A stretch of 64,000 nt of DNA, from positions 806,001 through 870,000 of the forward strand of contig NZ_UPHU01000001.1 in assembly GCF_900566075.1 (NCBI RefSeq), written 5' to 3'. Below are positions 17,519-28,129 of this stretch, one piece after another. This stretch comes from Mycobacterium pseudokansasii. GTDB lineage: Bacteria > Actinomycetota > Actinomycetes > Mycobacteriales > Mycobacteriaceae. Under the pieces are notes generated by a model. It was not told where the DNA came from and did no database searches. It was given only the letters and a program-made list of their open reading frames with translations. Made by a program: the position numbers and the translations under genes. The stretch's first letter is position 1, and each line of letters begins with the position of its first letter.

Positions 17519-19120
17519 TCAGCCGACGGCGCGGCCCGCACCCTCCCAGAACCGCGCCCGCACCGCCTTCTTGTCCGGCTTGCCCAGCCCGGTCAACGGC
17601 AGCGAGTCGACAACCACCACCCGCTTGGGCGACTGCACCGAACCCTTGCGTTCCTTGACGGCGGTCTGGATTTCGGCGGTCATCGCCTCGATGGCCGCCT
17701 CGTCGCGGGGGGCGTCGGCCCGCAGTACCACCACCGCGGTGACGGCCTCGCCCCACTTCTCGTCGGGCGTACCGACCACACACACCTGGGCAACGCAAGC
17801 ATGCTCGGCGACCACGTCTTCGACCTCGCGGGGGAACACGTTGAATCCGCCGGTGACGATCATGTCCTTGACCCGGTCGACGATGTAGTAGAACCCGTCC
17901 TCGTCTTCGCGGGCCATGTCGCCGGTGTGCAGCCAGCCGTCCCGGAATGTCTCGGCCGTCGCGTCAGGCAGATTCCAGTAACCACCGGCCAACAGCGGTC
18001 CGCTGACACAGATTTCGCCCGGCTCGCCCTGCGGCACCGGCGTGCCGTTCTCGCCGAGCAGCGCCACCCGCGCGAACAGGGTCGGGCGCCCGCACGAGGT
18101 CAGCCGCTTCTCGTCGTGGTCACCCTTGGCCAGGTAGGTGATCACCATCGGGGCCTCGGATTGGCCGTAGTACTGGGCGAAGATCGGGCCGAACCGCGCG
18201 ATCGCCTCGGCCAGCCGCACCGGGTTGATCGCCGAGGCGCCGTAATAGACGGTCTGCAGCGACGACAGGTCGCGGGTGTGCGAGTCCGGGTGGTCCAGCA
18301 GCGCGTAGAGCATCGACGGCACCAGCATCGTAGCTGTAATGCGTTGCTCCTCAATGACTTTCAGCACTTCGGCGGGGTCGAACTTGGCCAGCACCACCAT
18401 TTCGCCGCCCTTGATCACGGTCGGCGTGAAAAACGCCGCGCCGGCGTGCGATAACGGCGTGCACATCAGAAACCGCGGGTTTTCCGGCCATTCCCATTCG
18501 GCGAGCTGAATCGATGTCATGGTGACAATCGACTGCGCGGTCCCCATCACGCCCTTGGGCTTTCCGGTGGTGCCCCCGGTGTAGGTCAGCCCGATGACCT
18601 GGTCCGGCGGCAGGTCGGCGGGCACCAGCGGCCGCGGCTGGTATTTGGCCGCCTCTGCGGACAAGTCGACAGCCACCTCTTTCAAGGCGTCCGGCACCGG
18701 CCCGATGGTCAGAATCTGCTTCAGCGAATCCACCTTTTCCAGCAGCCCCAGCGCGCGCTCGACGAACATCGGGTTGGGGTCGATGATCAGCGAGCTGATC
18801 CCGGCGTCGGAGAGCACGTAGGCGTGGTCGTCCAGCGACCCCAGCGGGTGCAGCGCGGTGCGCCGGTAGCCGCGGGTCTGCCCGGCGCCGATGATCATCA
18901 GCACTTCCGGACGGTTGAGCGACAGCAGGCCGACGGCGACGCCGGTACCGGCACCCAGCGCCTCGAAGGCCTGGATGTACTGGCTGATCCGGTCGGCCAG
19001 CTGGCCGCCGGTCAGGGTGGTGTCGCCCAGGAACAGCACCGGCTTGTTCGTGTGGCGCTTGAGTGCGCCCACCAGCAGATGGCCGTTATGGACCGGGTTG
19101 CGCAACGACTCGTCACTCAT
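17519..19120 (-). CDS. fadD8: FadD8, fatty-acid-CoA ligase family
   Basis: 533 aa ANL-superfamily acyl-activating enzyme. A3 motif YTGGTTGKPKG, A5 YGQSEAP, A7 WLHTGDMAREDEDG, A8 hinge VDRVKDMIVTGGFNVFPREVE and a C-terminal GLGKPDKKAV with the catalytic lysine are all intact. ATG at 19120. It converts a carboxylic acid to its CoA ester through an adenylate; chain-length preference cannot be read from the sequence. It is divergent from the amidohydrolase gene by 77 bp. Confidence 0.92.
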   Translation of the reverse strand: MSDESLRNPVHNGHLLVGALKRHTNKPVLFLGDTTLTGGQLADRISQYIQAFEALGAGTGVAVGLLSLNRPEVLMIIGAGQTRGYRRTALHPLGSLDDHAYVLSDAGISSLIIDPNPMFVERALGLLEKVDSLKQILTIGPVPDALKEVAVDLSAEAAKYQPRPLVPADLPPDQVIGLTYTGGTTGKPKGVMGTAQSIVTMTSIQLAEWEWPENPRFLMCTPLSHAGAAFFTPTVIKGGEMVVLAKFDPAEVLKVIEEQRITATMLVPSMLYALLDHPDSHTRDLSSLQTVYYGASAINPVRLAEAIARFGPIFAQYYGQSEAPMVITYLAKGDHDEKRLTSCGRPTLFARVALLGENGTPVPQGEPGEICVSGPLLAGGYWNLPDATAETFRDGWLHTGDMAREDEDGFYYIVDRVKDMIVTGGFNVFPREVEDVVAEHACVAQVCVVGTPDEKWGEAVTAVVVLRADAPRDEAAIEAMTAEIQTAVKERKGSVQSPKRVVVVDSLPLTGLGKPDKKAVRARFWEGAGRAVG

Positions 19121-19197
19121 GTGGCAAGACTAGAACGTGTTGCAATTCGGGCTTACCGCACCCTCGCGGGCCGCAGTTATCACTAGGATCGCCGCTC

Positions 19198-20802
19198 ATG
19201 GGCCATGCAGATCTCGTCATTATCGGAACCGTGCTCACCGTCGACGAGTCCCGCCCCACCGCCGAAGCGCTCGCTGTGACCGACGGCCGGATCGTCACCG
19301 TCGGAAACCGGTCCGACGTCAACGACCTCATCGGCGCCGACACCCGGACCATCGACCTGGGTTCGGGCTGTGTCATGCCGGGTTTCGTTGAGGCCCATGG
19401 CCATCCGCTGATGGAAGCGGTCGCGCTGTCAGACCGGTTCGTCGACATCCGTCCGGTCACCATCGGCAGGGCCGACGCCGTCGTCGAGGCGATCCGCGGC
19501 GAAGTCGCCCGACGCGGAGCCGAGGGCGCCTACTTCAACGGCTGGGACCCGCTGCTGCAGTCGGGTCTTCCGAAACCCACGCTGGCCTGGCTCGACGAGA
19601 CGGCGCCCGAGGGGCCGTTGGTGATCATCCACAACTCCGGCCACAAGGCCTTCTTCAACTCGCACGCGGCCCGGATCAACGGCCTGACCCGCGACACTCC
19701 CGATCCCAAGGGCTCCAGCTACGGCCGCGACGCCGACGGGGAACTCGACGGCACCGCCGTGGAAATCGGGGCGGTGTTCTCCCTGCTGGGCGATGCGATC
19801 AAACCCGACGACTACCCGGCGATGCTGCGGGCCGAATGTGTCCGGCTCAACCGTGCAGGCCTGACCATGTGCTCGGAAATGGCCTTCGATCCGGCTTACG
19901 GGCCACTGGTCGAGCAGGTCCGCGACGATCTGACGGTGCGGTTACGCACCTACGAGATGTCCACTGCGCGGATGTCCACCGACGCCACGCCCGGCCAGGG
20001 CGACGACATCCTGCGTCAGGTGGGAATCAAGATCTGGGTGGACGGTTCCCCGTATGTCGGCAACATTGACCTGTCTTTTCCCTACCTGGACACCGCAGCC
20101 ACCCGGACCATCGGTGTGCCACCCGGCTCGTGTGGCTGCGCCAACTACACCCGCGAGCAGCTCACCGAAATCGTGCACGCCTACTTCCCCAAGGGCTGGC
20201 AGATGGCCTGTCACGTGCAGGGCGACGCCGGTGTCGACACCATCCTCGATGTCTACGAAGACGTGCTGCGCGCGCACCCGCGCGAGGATCACCGGCTGCG
20301 ACTCGAGCACGTCGGCGCCATCCGGCCCGACCAACTGCAGCGGGCGGCCGAACTCGGCGTCACCTGCAGCATCTTCGTCGACCAGATCCACTACTGGGGT
20401 GACGTCGTGGTCGACGGCCTGTTCGGGCCGGAACGCGGATCCCGCTGGATGCCGGCCGGGTCCGCGGTGGCCACCGGCATGCGGATCTCATTGCACAACG
20501 ATCCGCCGGTGACCCCGGAAGAACCGCTGCGCAACATCAGCGTGGCTGTGACAAGAGTGGCGCCCAGCGGTCGGGTGCTGGGCCCCCAGGAGTGTTTGAC
20601 GGTCGAGCAGGCGATCCGTGCGCAGACCCTCGATCCCGCCTGGCAGATGTTCGCCGACGACGTCGTCGGCTCGCTCGAGGTGGGCAAGTACGCGGACATG
20701 GTGGTGCTGTCGGCGGATCCGCGGACGGTTCCGCCCGAGGAGATCGCCGATCTCGAGGTGCGGGCGACATTTCTGGCGGGCCGGCAGGTCTATCGGCAGT
20801 GA
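19198..20802 (+). CDS. Amidohydrolase-superfamily protein (Rv0552-like)
   Basis: 534 aa, YtcJ-type amidohydrolase. GFVEAHGHPL has the first metal-binding HxH, HVQGDAGVDTILDVYE and RLEHVGAIRPDQL the later His ligands, and LHNDPPVTP the catalytic Asp. The C-terminus (LEVGKYADMVVLSADP) is the standard closing strand of the composite domain. ATG at 19198 gives exactly the M. tuberculosis length. Substrate unknown. Its stop overlaps the menC GTG, so it heads the amidohydrolase-menC-bpoC-menD-Rv0556 run. Confidence 0.9.
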   Translation: MGHADLVIIGTVLTVDESRPTAEALAVTDGRIVTVGNRSDVNDLIGADTRTIDLGSGCVMPGFVEAHGHPLMEAVALSDRFVDIRPVTIGRADAVVEAIRGEVARRGAEGAYFNGWDPLLQSGLPKPTLAWLDETAPEGPLVIIHNSGHKAFFNSHAARINGLTRDTPDPKGSSYGRDADGELDGTAVEIGAVFSLLGDAIKPDDYPAMLRAECVRLNRAGLTMCSEMAFDPAYGPLVEQVRDDLTVRLRTYEMSTARMSTDATPGQGDDILRQVGIKIWVDGSPYVGNIDLSFPYLDTAATRTIGVPPGSCGCANYTREQLTEIVHAYFPKGWQMACHVQGDAGVDTILDVYEDVLRAHPREDHRLRLEHVGAIRPDQLQRAAELGVTCSIFVDQIHYWGDVVVDGLFGPERGSRWMPAGSAVATGMRISLHNDPPVTPEEPLRNISVAVTRVAPSGRVLGPQECLTVEQAIRAQTLDPAWQMFADDVVGSLEVGKYADMVVLSADPRTVPPEEIADLEVRATFLAGRQVYRQ

Positions 20803-21803
20803 CGCCCGCGCTGGCGGACTTGCTGGACCGCGTACACGTCGTGGCTCTGCCCATGCGGGTGCGCTTTCGCGGCCTCACCACCCGTGAGGTGGCGTTGATC
20901 GACGGCCCTGCCGGCTGGGGCGAATTCGGAGCATTCCTGGAATACCAGCCGCCGGAAGCCGCCGCCTGGCTGGCCTCGGCCCTAGAGGCCGCTTATCGTG
21001 AGCCGCCGCCGGTGCGACGCGACCGTATCCCCATCAACGCCACCGTGCCCGCCGTCGCCGCCGCCGAGGTGCCGGAGGTGCTGGCCCGGTTCCCCGGCGC
21101 CCGCACCGCCAAGGTGAAGGTCGCCGAGCCGGGACAGAGCCTGGCCGACGACGTCGAGCGGGTCAACGCGGTACGGCGGCTGGTCCCGACGGTGCGGGTG
21201 GACGCCAACGGCGGCTGGAGCGTCGCCCGGGCCGTGGCGGCCGCTGCCGCCCTGACGGCCGACGGCCCGCTGGAATACCTCGAACAGCCCTGCGCGACCG
21301 TCGCCGAACTTGCCGAGCTGCGCCGGCGGATCGATGTGCCCATTGCCGCCGACGAATCCATCCGCAAGGCCGACGACCCGCTGGCCGTCGTCCGCGCCGG
21401 GGCCGCCGATGTCGCCGTGCTGAAAGTTGCTCCACTGGGCGGAGTTTCGGCATTGCTGGACATCGCCGCGCAGATCGACATCCCGGTGGTGATCTCCAGC
21501 GCGCTGGATTCGGCCGTGGGCATAAGCCATGGCCTCACCGCCGCCGCGGCCCTGCCCGAGCTCGATCACGCCTGCGGGCTGGGCACCGGGGGACTGTTCG
21601 TCGAGGATGTCACCGATCCGGTCATGCCCGTCGACGGCACTGTGGCTGTCGGGCCGGTCACGCCCGACCCGGCGCGGCTGCACGCCCTGGCCGCGCCGCC
21701 TGACCGGCGGCAATGGTGGATCGATCGGATCAAGGCCTGCTACCCGCTGCTGTACCGTCGTTCGGGTGATCAACCTGGCTTACGACGACAAAGGGACCGG
21801 TGA
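20799..21803 (+). CDS. menC: MenC, o-succinylbenzoate synthase
   Basis: Enolase-superfamily dehydratase making o-succinylbenzoate from SHCHC. 334 aa. Catalytic lysine in TAKVKVAEPGQ (KxK), metal ligands in VRVDANGGW, LEYLEQPC and IAADESI, and the second lysine in VAVLKVAPLGG are all present. GTG at 20799 overlaps the preceding stop (GTGA). The C-terminus runs about 8 residues past the M. tuberculosis protein and overlaps bpoC by 38 bp. Confidence 0.94.
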   Translation: MTPALADLLDRVHVVALPMRVRFRGLTTREVALIDGPAGWGEFGAFLEYQPPEAAAWLASALEAAYREPPPVRRDRIPINATVPAVAAAEVPEVLARFPGARTAKVKVAEPGQSLADDVERVNAVRRLVPTVRVDANGGWSVARAVAAAAALTADGPLEYLEQPCATVAELAELRRRIDVPIAADESIRKADDPLAVVRAGAADVAVLKVAPLGGVSALLDIAAQIDIPVVISSALDSAVGISHGLTAAAALPELDHACGLGTGGLFVEDVTDPVMPVDGTVAVGPVTPDPARLHALAAPPDRRQWWIDRIKACYPLLYRRSGDQPGLRRQRDR

Positions 21804-22554
21804 CCCGGTCCTTTTTATCGCCGGTCGCGGCGGTGCCGGACGCACCTGGCATCCTCACCAAGTCCCGGCGTTCCTGGCCGCCGGATATCGCTGCATCACG
21901 TTTGACAATCGCGGGGTCGGCGCCACCGAAAACGCCGAGGGCTTCACCACGCAGACCATGGTCAACGACACCGCGGCGCTGATCGAATCCCTGGGTATCG
22001 CCCCGGTGCGCATCGTCGGGGTATCCATGGGCGCTTATATCGCCCAGGAGCTGATGGTGGTGCGGCCCGAACTGGTCAGCGCCGCGGTATTGATGGCCAC
22101 CCGCGGCCGGCTGGACCGCGCCCGGCAGTTCTTCCGCGCCGCCGAGGCCGAGCTGTATGACTCCGGCACCCAGTTGCCGCTCGCATACGATGCGAGAGCT
22201 CGCCTGCTGGAGAGCTTTTCGCGCAAGACGCTCAACGACGACACGGCCGTGGCCGATTGGATCGCGATGTTCTCCATGTGGCCGGTCAAGCAGACACCGG
22301 GACTTCGGTGTCAATTGGACTGCTCGCCGCAGACCAACCGGCTGCCCGCCTACCGCAATATTGCCGCGCCAGTGCTGGTGATCGGCTTCGCCGATGACAT
22401 CGTGACCCCGCCGCACTTGGGACGAGAGGTCGCTGACGCCCTGCCCAACGGTCGCTACCTGCAGATACCCGATGCCGGCCACCTCGGCTTCTTCGAGCGG
22501 CCGGAGCCCGTCAACGCCGCGGTGCTGCGGTTTTTCGCCAGCGTCAAGGCCTGA
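21766..22554 (+). CDS. bpoC: BpoC, alpha/beta hydrolase
   Basis: 262 aa, annotated in M. tuberculosis as non-haem peroxidase BpoC. Nucleophile elbow GVSMGAYIAQ (Ser), acid in GFADDIVTPP and catalytic His in DAGHLGFFERP form the triad. GTG at 21766 (VINLAYDDKGTG) lies inside the end of menC. A hydrolase fold between menC and menD makes a MenH-like role (SHCHC formation) an attractive inference, since no other menH candidate is seen in this cluster. Confidence 0.88.
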   Translation: MINLAYDDKGTGDPVLFIAGRGGAGRTWHPHQVPAFLAAGYRCITFDNRGVGATENAEGFTTQTMVNDTAALIESLGIAPVRIVGVSMGAYIAQELMVVRPELVSAAVLMATRGRLDRARQFFRAAEAELYDSGTQLPLAYDARARLLESFSRKTLNDDTAVADWIAMFSMWPVKQTPGLRCQLDCSPQTNRLPAYRNIAAPVLVIGFADDIVTPPHLGREVADALPNGRYLQIPDAGHLGFFERPEPVNAAVLRFFASVKA

Positions 22555-22588
22555 ACGCCTTGACCGCGGGTTGTGACACCCTGTACTG

Positions 22589-24238
22589 GTGAACCCCTCG
22601 ACGACACAGGCCCGCGTCGTCGTTGACGAGCTGATTCGCGGCGGCGTCCGCGACGTGGTTCTTTGTCCGGGTTCACGAAACGCGCCGCTGGCATTCGCGC
22701 TGCAGGACGCCGACCGGGCCGGCCGGGTTCGGCTGCATGTGCGCATCGACGAACGCACCGCCGGTTATCTGGCGATTGGGCTGGCGGTCGCGGCGGGCGC
22801 ACCGGTATGTGTCGCGATGACGTCGGGCACCGCCGTCGCCAACCTCGGCCCGGCCGTGGTCGAGGCCAACTATGCCCGGGTGCCGCTGATCGTGCTCTCG
22901 GCCAACCGGCCCTACGAACTGCTGGGCACCGGCGCCAACCAGACCATGGAGCAACTCGGCTACTTCGGCACCCAGGTCCGCGCGACTATCAGCCTGGGTC
23001 TGGCCGAGGATGCGCCCGAGCGCCTGCCCGCCCTCAACGCGACGTGGCGATCGGCAACCTGCCGAGTATTGGTGGCGGCCAAGGGTTCTCGTACCGCCAA
23101 CGCCGGACCGGTGCATTTCGACATCCCGTTGCGCGAACCGCTGGTTCCCGACCCGGAGCCCCACGGCGCCGCCGTGCCCCCGGGCCGGCCGGACGGCAAA
23201 CCGTGGACCTACACACCGCCGGTCACCTTCGACCAGCCGCTGGACATCGACGTGTCGGCAGACACCGTCGTCATCGCCGGACACGGCGCCGGGGTGAACC
23301 GCAATCTGGCGGAGCTGCCGACCGTCGCGGAGCCGACCGCGCCGTACGCACCCAACCCGTTGCATCCGCTCACCCTGCCGCTGCTGCGTCCCCAACAGGT
23401 GATCATGCTGGGCCGCCCGACGCTGCATCGCCCGGTGTCGGCCCTGCTGGCCAACCCGGCAGTGCCGGTCTACGCGCTGACGACCGGGCCGCGCTGGCCG
23501 GACGTCTCGGGCAACTCACAGGCCACCGGCACCAGGGCGGTCCTGTGCGGCACGCCCAACCCGAAGTGGCTGCAGCGCTGTGCGGACCTGAATCGCCACG
23601 CGCTCGCCGCGGTGCGCGAGCAGCTGGCGGCCCACCCGCTGACCACCGGTCTGCACGTCGCCGCGGCGGTGGCTGACACGTTGCGGCCCGGCGACCAGCT
23701 GGTCCTCGGGGCGTCCAACCCGGTGCGCGACGCGGCCCTGGTCGGGCTGAACACCCGGGGCATCCAGGTCCGGTCCAACCGCGGCGTCGCCGGTATCGAC
23801 GGCACCGTCTCCACGGCCATCGGCGCGGCTTTAGCTTATGAGCGGGCTTATGAGACGGCGCACCAAGGTCGCACCATCGCCCTGATCGGAGACCTGACCT
23901 TCGTCCACGACAGCTCCGGGCTGCTGATCGGTCCCACCGAGCCGACGCCGCAGCGCCTGACGATCGTGGTGTCCAACGACAACGGCGGCGGCATTTTCGA
24001 ACTGCTCGAGCAGGGTGACCCGCGGTTCTCCGACGTGTCGTCGCGGATCTTCGGCACCCCACACGACGTCGACGTGGGCGCGCTGTGTCGCGCCTACCAC
24101 GTGGAAAGCCGCCAGATCGAGGTCCAGCAGCTGCGGGCCGCGTTGGACGAACCCAACCCCGGACTGCGGGTGCTCGAGGTCAAAGCGGACCGGTCGTCGC
24201 TGCGGCAATTGCACGCCGCTATCAAGGCGGCCCTGTGA
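22589..24238 (+). CDS. menD: MenD, SEPHCHC synthase
   Basis: Thiamine-diphosphate enzyme joining isochorismate and 2-oxoglutarate, the first committed step of menaquinone synthesis. 549 aa from GTG 22589. The N-terminal catalytic Glu lies in [17 protein letters not shown], and the ThDP motif runs from [12 protein letters not shown] to [12 protein letters not shown]. Family residues around [18 protein letters not shown] are intact. It follows bpoC by 34 bp and overlaps the next gene by a GTGA junction. Confidence 0.95.
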   Translation: MNPSTTQARVVVDELIRGGVRDVVLCPGSRNAPLAFALQDADRAGRVRLHVRIDERTAGYLAIGLAVAAGAPVCVAMTSGTAVANLGPAVVEANYARVPLIVLSANRPYELLGTGANQTMEQLGYFGTQVRATISLGLAEDAPERLPALNATWRSATCRVLVAAKGSRTANAGPVHFDIPLREPLVPDPEPHGAAVPPGRPDGKPWTYTPPVTFDQPLDIDVSADTVVIAGHGAGVNRNLAELPTVAEPTAPYAPNPLHPLTLPLLRPQQVIMLGRPTLHRPVSALLANPAVPVYALTTGPRWPDVSGNSQATGTRAVLCGTPNPKWLQRCADLNRHALAAVREQLAAHPLTTGLHVAAAVADTLRPGDQLVLGASNPVRDAALVGLNTRGIQVRSNRGVAGIDGTVSTAIGAALAYERAYETAHQGRTIALIGDLTFVHDSSGLLIGPTEPTPQRLTIVVSNDNGGGIFELLEQGDPRFSDVSSRIFGTPHDVDVGALCRAYHVESRQIEVQQLRAALDEPNPGLRVLEVKADRSSLRQLHAAIKAAL

Positions 24239-24747
24239 TTTCGCCAAAGCTGTTGCTGCGCATCCTGATCCATGGCACCAGCGAAGAACTGCCGGACACC
24301 TGGCCGCGACGGGTGGTGCGGTGGGTCCGCATCACCGTCCTGATCATCACCGCCTTGGTCACCTTGCAGTCGGTGCTGCTGGTGGCCGGCGCCTGGCGTA
24401 ACGACCTGGCCATCGAACGCAACATGGGCGTCGCGCAGGCCGAGGTGCTCAGTGCCGGCCCGCGCCGTTCCACCATCGAGTTCGTCACACCCGAGCGGAT
24501 CACCTATCGCCCCGAGCTCGGCGTGCTGTATCCCTCCGAGCTGGCTACCGGTATGCGGATCTACGTCGAATACAACAAGAAAGATCCCAATCTGGTCCGG
24601 GTGCAGCACCGCAACGCGAGCCTGGCGATCATCCCGGCAGGGTCTATCGCGGTCGTGGCCTGGCTGGCCGCGGCGGTCGCGCTGATCGGTCTGGCCCTGC
24701 TGGACCGGCGGCTGGACAAGCACCTGAACAGCCCGCCGTGCGGCTAG
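24235..24747 (+). CDS. DUF3592-like membrane protein (Rv0556-like)
   Basis: 170 aa with two membrane helices (about residues 25-45 and 125-147) around an extracytoplasmic beta-rich segment ([18 protein letters not shown], then [17 protein letters not shown]), the DUF3592 arrangement. GTG at 24235 overlaps the menD stop. Function unknown; tight coupling to menD is conserved with M. tuberculosis. Confidence 0.87.
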   Translation: MISPKLLLRILIHGTSEELPDTWPRRVVRWVRITVLIITALVTLQSVLLVAGAWRNDLAIERNMGVAQAEVLSAGPRRSTIEFVTPERITYRPELGVLYPSELATGMRIYVEYNKKDPNLVRVQHRNASLAIIPAGSIAVVAWLAAAVALIGLALLDRRLDKHLNSPPCG

Positions 24748-24809
24748 TTTTCGCGCCGCGTATGCCCGTGCGAAACCTTGCCGACAATCAGGCCTGACAC
24801 CGTAGCCGG

Positions 24810-25961
24810 GTGCGCGTTGCGATCGTCGCCGAGTCGTTCCTGCCCAACGTCAACGGCGTCAGCAACTCGGTGCTCCACATACTCGAGCATCTGCGCCGCA
24901 CCGGTCATGAGGCCCTCGTCATTGCCCCGGACAACCCGCCCGGCGAGCCGCGCGCCGACCGGCTGCATGACGGTCTCCGGGTCCACCGGGTGCCGGCCCG
25001 GATGTTCCCCAAGGTGACCACGCTGCCACTGGGTGTGCCGACCCCGCGGATCCTTCGGGTGCTGCGCGGCTTCGACCCCGACGTGGTGCATCTGGCGTCA
25101 CCGGCGCTGCTCGGCTACGGCGGGCTGCGCGCGGCCCGCCGTCTCGGCGCCCCGACGGTCGCGGTGTTCCAGACCGACGTACCGGGGTTCGCCGCCAGCT
25201 ACGGCATTCCGCTGGCGTCACGGGCCGCGTGGGTCTGGTTTCGCCACCTGCACAGCCTCGCCGACCGTACCCTCGCGCCGTCCACGGCAACCATGGAAGA
25301 CCTTGCCGTCCAAGGTATCCCGCGAGTCCACCGATGGGCGCGCGGAGTCGACCTGCTGCGGTTCGTGCCGTCCGCCCGCGACGCGGCGCTGCGCCGGCAC
25401 TGGTCGCCCGACGGTAGGCCGATTGTCGGTTTTGTCGGCCGTCTGGCCCCGGAGAAGCATGTCGAGCGGCTCGCGTCGCTGAGCGCCTCCGGCGCGGTGC
25501 GGCTGGTCATCGTAGGCGCCGGAGTCGACCGTCGCAAACTCGAATCGGCAATGCCCACAGCACTTTTCACCGGAGCTCTGCACGGTGACGAGCTCGCGAG
25601 GGCATATGCCAGCATGGACGTCTTCGTGCATCCCGGCGAACACGAGACGTTCTGTCAGGTCGTGCAGGAAGCGCTGGCGTCGGGGCTGCCGGTTATCGCC
25701 CCCGACGCCGGCGGCCCCCGCGACCTGGTTGTCCCCTACCGCACCGGATTGCTGCTGCCGGTCGCCGAGTTCGAGGCCCGGTTGCCGGCTGCCGTCGCGC
25801 ACCTGGTGTCCGAACGCAGCCGCTACGCACCGGCGGCGCGGCGCAGTGTGCTGGGCCGGGGCTGGCCGGCGATCTGCGACGAGCTGCTGGGCCACTACGC
25901 GGCGGTGCTCTCGCCGGCTGCGCGGGCGCGCGATTCGGTGTGGCGAACGCGTCGTGCCTAA
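24810..25961 (+). CDS. mgtA: MgtA, GDP-mannose-dependent alpha-mannosyltransferase
   Basis: GT4 (GT-B) glycosyltransferase, 383 aa, homologous to Rv0557, which was first called PimB and later shown to mannosylate a glucuronosyl diacylglycerol. N-terminal loop [15 protein letters not shown], middle [13 protein letters not shown], then [14 protein letters not shown], and the E-x7-E donor motif in [20 protein letters not shown] at 24810. It probably works at the inner membrane face. The C-terminal tail is Arg-rich. Confidence 0.92.
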   Translation: MRVAIVAESFLPNVNGVSNSVLHILEHLRRTGHEALVIAPDNPPGEPRADRLHDGLRVHRVPARMFPKVTTLPLGVPTPRILRVLRGFDPDVVHLASPALLGYGGLRAARRLGAPTVAVFQTDVPGFAASYGIPLASRAAWVWFRHLHSLADRTLAPSTATMEDLAVQGIPRVHRWARGVDLLRFVPSARDAALRRHWSPDGRPIVGFVGRLAPEKHVERLASLSASGAVRLVIVGAGVDRRKLESAMPTALFTGALHGDELARAYASMDVFVHPGEHETFCQVVQEALASGLPVIAPDAGGPRDLVVPYRTGLLLPVAEFEARLPAAVAHLVSERSRYAPAARRSVLGRGWPAICDELLGHYAAVLSPAARARDSVWRTRRA

Positions 25962-26177
25962 GCCTAAGGCACGTTTCAGGTTTCGATGCTCGGAGTCTTT
26001 CTCGTCGTGGGTGCTCATGGATGCGGGTTCGTGGCGGGTCCAATTCCGGGTCGCGGTATTGGGCGCCTAAGTTGCTTAATGTGCCGATGCACATCCCGGC
26101 ATGGCGATAGCATCGGCGTGTTCGGGCCCCTAGCGGCTGATGCTGCGGTTGGTGGGCTGGCGAGGAGGATCGGCGTG

Positions 26178-28040
26178 GTGTCGTATGTGATCGCCGTACC
26201 GCATCTGGTGACAGCCGCCGCAACGGATTTGGCGGGCATTGGGTCGGTAATCAGTGTGGCCAACGCCGCGGCGGCCGCTCCGACAACGGCGTTGGCGGCG
26301 GCGGGTGCTGACGAGGTGTCTGCGGCTATCGCGGCTCTGTTTGCTGCGCACGCCCAGAACTACCAGGCGCTGAGCGCGCGGCTGGCGGCGTTTCATGGCC
26401 AATTCGTCCAGGCCGTGACTGCTGCCGGGAATGCCTATGCCGCCGCTGAAGCCGCTAACGTCGCACCCCTGCAGGTCCTTGAGCAGCAGGTACTGGGTGT
26501 GATCAATGCGCCCACACAGCTGCTACTGGGACGCCCGCTGATTGGTAACGGCGCCAATGGGGCGCCCGGGACGGGGCAAAACGGCGGGGCCGGTGGGCTG
26601 CTGTTCGGCAACGGCGGCAATGGCGGATCCGGTGGCGGTACCCATCCCGGTGGCGGCAACGGCGGTGACGCCGGGTTGTTCGGTTGGGGTGGCAGCGGTG
26701 GTCTGGGTGCGCCGGGTGCGCCCGGGGGCAATGGCGGTAGCGGCGGGTTGTGGTTCGGCGGCGGTGGGGCCGGTGGGGCCGGTGGCAACGCCATCATGCC
26801 TGGCCAGAATGGCGGGGCGGGTGGCAGCGGGGGATCGGCCTGGTTCTTCGGTCAGGGCGGGGCCGGTGGGGCGGGCGGACTGGGTGCCACCGGTGCCGAC
26901 GGCGTCAACCCAGGCCCGCTGCCTGCCGGCCCCCCGGCGAGCGACGGCTCACCGGGTAGCGCTGGAACCTTCGGTGGGAACGGTGGAGCCGGCACCAATG
27001 GAGTCAGCAGCCCCACCCAGGGGCAGGCCGGCGGTACCGGCGGCGTCGGCGGCAGCGGTACTACGTACGGGGGTAATGGGGGTGTCGGGGGTAACGGCGG
27101 GGTGGGCGCCCCGGGCGGTGCGGGCGGTGATGGCGGCTTTGGCGGCTCGGAAGCGGGCAATGGCGCTAACGGGGGCAACGGCGGTGCGGGCGCCGCGGGA
27201 GGGCAGGGTGGCACCGGCGGTGCGTGGGGCGGTACTTCCTTTACTTCCTCAGGACACGCCGGCACCGGCGGCACCGGGGGCGCTGGGGGTACCGGCGCGG
27301 ATGGCGGCACCGGGGGCACCGGCGGGCCGGGTTTCGTGGGCGGCGGTGGCGGTTCGGGCGGGCCGGGCGGTGTTGGCACCGCGGGTGGCTCCGGCGGCTC
27401 CGGGGGCGCCGGAGGCGCGGGCGGTCATGGCGGCCTACTGATCGGCAATGGCGGATCCGGTGGCGTGGGTGGTGGCGCCGGTGCCGGTGGCACCGGCGCC
27501 ACCGCCGGTGCCGGTGGCTCCGGCGGCAGCGGCGGCGCCGCACCCGCCGCGGGTGGAGGCGCCAACGGTAACGGCGGAGCGGGTGGTTTTGGGGGTGTCG
27601 GAGGTACCGGGGGCACCGGCGGCACGGGCGGCGCCGGAGGTGCCGGTGGCCACGGTGGTTTCCTGATTGGTGATGGCGGCGCCGGTGGCATCGGGGGAAA
27701 CGCTGGCGGCGGCGGCATGGGCGGCACCGGCGGCGCCGGCGGCGGCGGCGGCAACACCGGCTTGGTTGTCGGGAACCTGGCCGGTGCCGGCGGTAATGGC
27801 GGCAATGGCGGCAACGGCGGCACCGGAGGTGCCGGTGGCAACGGCGGAAGCGGCGGTATTGGCGGGGCAGGCGGGCTTTGGGGCCATGCTGGCGCGTCGG
27901 TCGCCGGCGGCAGCGCGGGTGCCGGCGGCACCGGCGGCAACCCGGGGTCCGGAGGTTCTTTCGGGGCGGGGTTGTCGACTGGCGTTGCCGGTCAGGCCGG
28001 TCAGACCGGGGCGACCGGCGACGACGGCCGGCCCGGGTGA
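26178..28040 (+). CDS. PE_PGRS-family protein
   Basis: 620 aa. Residues 1-95 form a PE domain ([40 protein letters not shown]), followed by the conserved linker [11 protein letters not shown] and a Gly-Ala-rich PGRS region of GGxGG repeats to the end. GTG at 26178 follows GAGGAGGAT at 26162-26170 and gives the usual SYVIA start. PE proteins are exported by ESX-5 and reach the cell surface. M. tuberculosis has no PE_PGRS between mgtA and menG/menH, so this is a lineage-specific gene or a loss there. The frame is open throughout despite its repeats. Confidence 0.93.
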   Translation: MSYVIAVPHLVTAAATDLAGIGSVISVANAAAAAPTTALAAAGADEVSAAIAALFAAHAQNYQALSARLAAFHGQFVQAVTAAGNAYAAAEAANVAPLQVLEQQVLGVINAPTQLLLGRPLIGNGANGAPGTGQNGGAGGLLFGNGGNGGSGGGTHPGGGNGGDAGLFGWGGSGGLGAPGAPGGNGGSGGLWFGGGGAGGAGGNAIMPGQNGGAGGSGGSAWFFGQGGAGGAGGLGATGADGVNPGPLPAGPPASDGSPGSAGTFGGNGGAGTNGVSSPTQGQAGGTGGVGGSGTTYGGNGGVGGNGGVGAPGGAGGDGGFGGSEAGNGANGGNGGAGAAGGQGGTGGAWGGTSFTSSGHAGTGGTGGAGGTGADGGTGGTGGPGFVGGGGGSGGPGGVGTAGGSGGSGGAGGAGGHGGLLIGNGGSGGVGGGAGAGGTGATAGAGGSGGSGGAAPAAGGGANGNGGAGGFGGVGGTGGTGGTGGAGGAGGHGGFLIGDGGAGGIGGNAGGGGMGGTGGAGGGGGNTGLVVGNLAGAGGNGGNGGNGGTGGAGGNGGSGGIGGAGGLWGHAGASVAGGSAGAGGTGGNPGSGGSFGAGLSTGVAGQAGQTGATGDDGRPG

Positions 28041-28129
28041 TACGCGCTTGACGGGCCCGCGCTGGCGGGGGCGGCGAACGAACGGCGCCGGCAGTTCGCA
28101 GTCCGCCTGAGGCGGGTAGCGTCTGGCTG

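Noticed and set aside
17430..17520. gcgtgacgcc-type repeats downstream of the nitroreductase gene as an operator, also seen near 57600-57665
   Set aside because: gtgacg words are common between mycobacterial genes; spacing differs and no shared regulation is evident.
26435..27940. Pro-rich or Arg-rich minus-strand frames over the PE_PGRS gene
   Set aside because: GGxGG-coding DNA gives long open antisense frames; the PE domain fixes the true strand.
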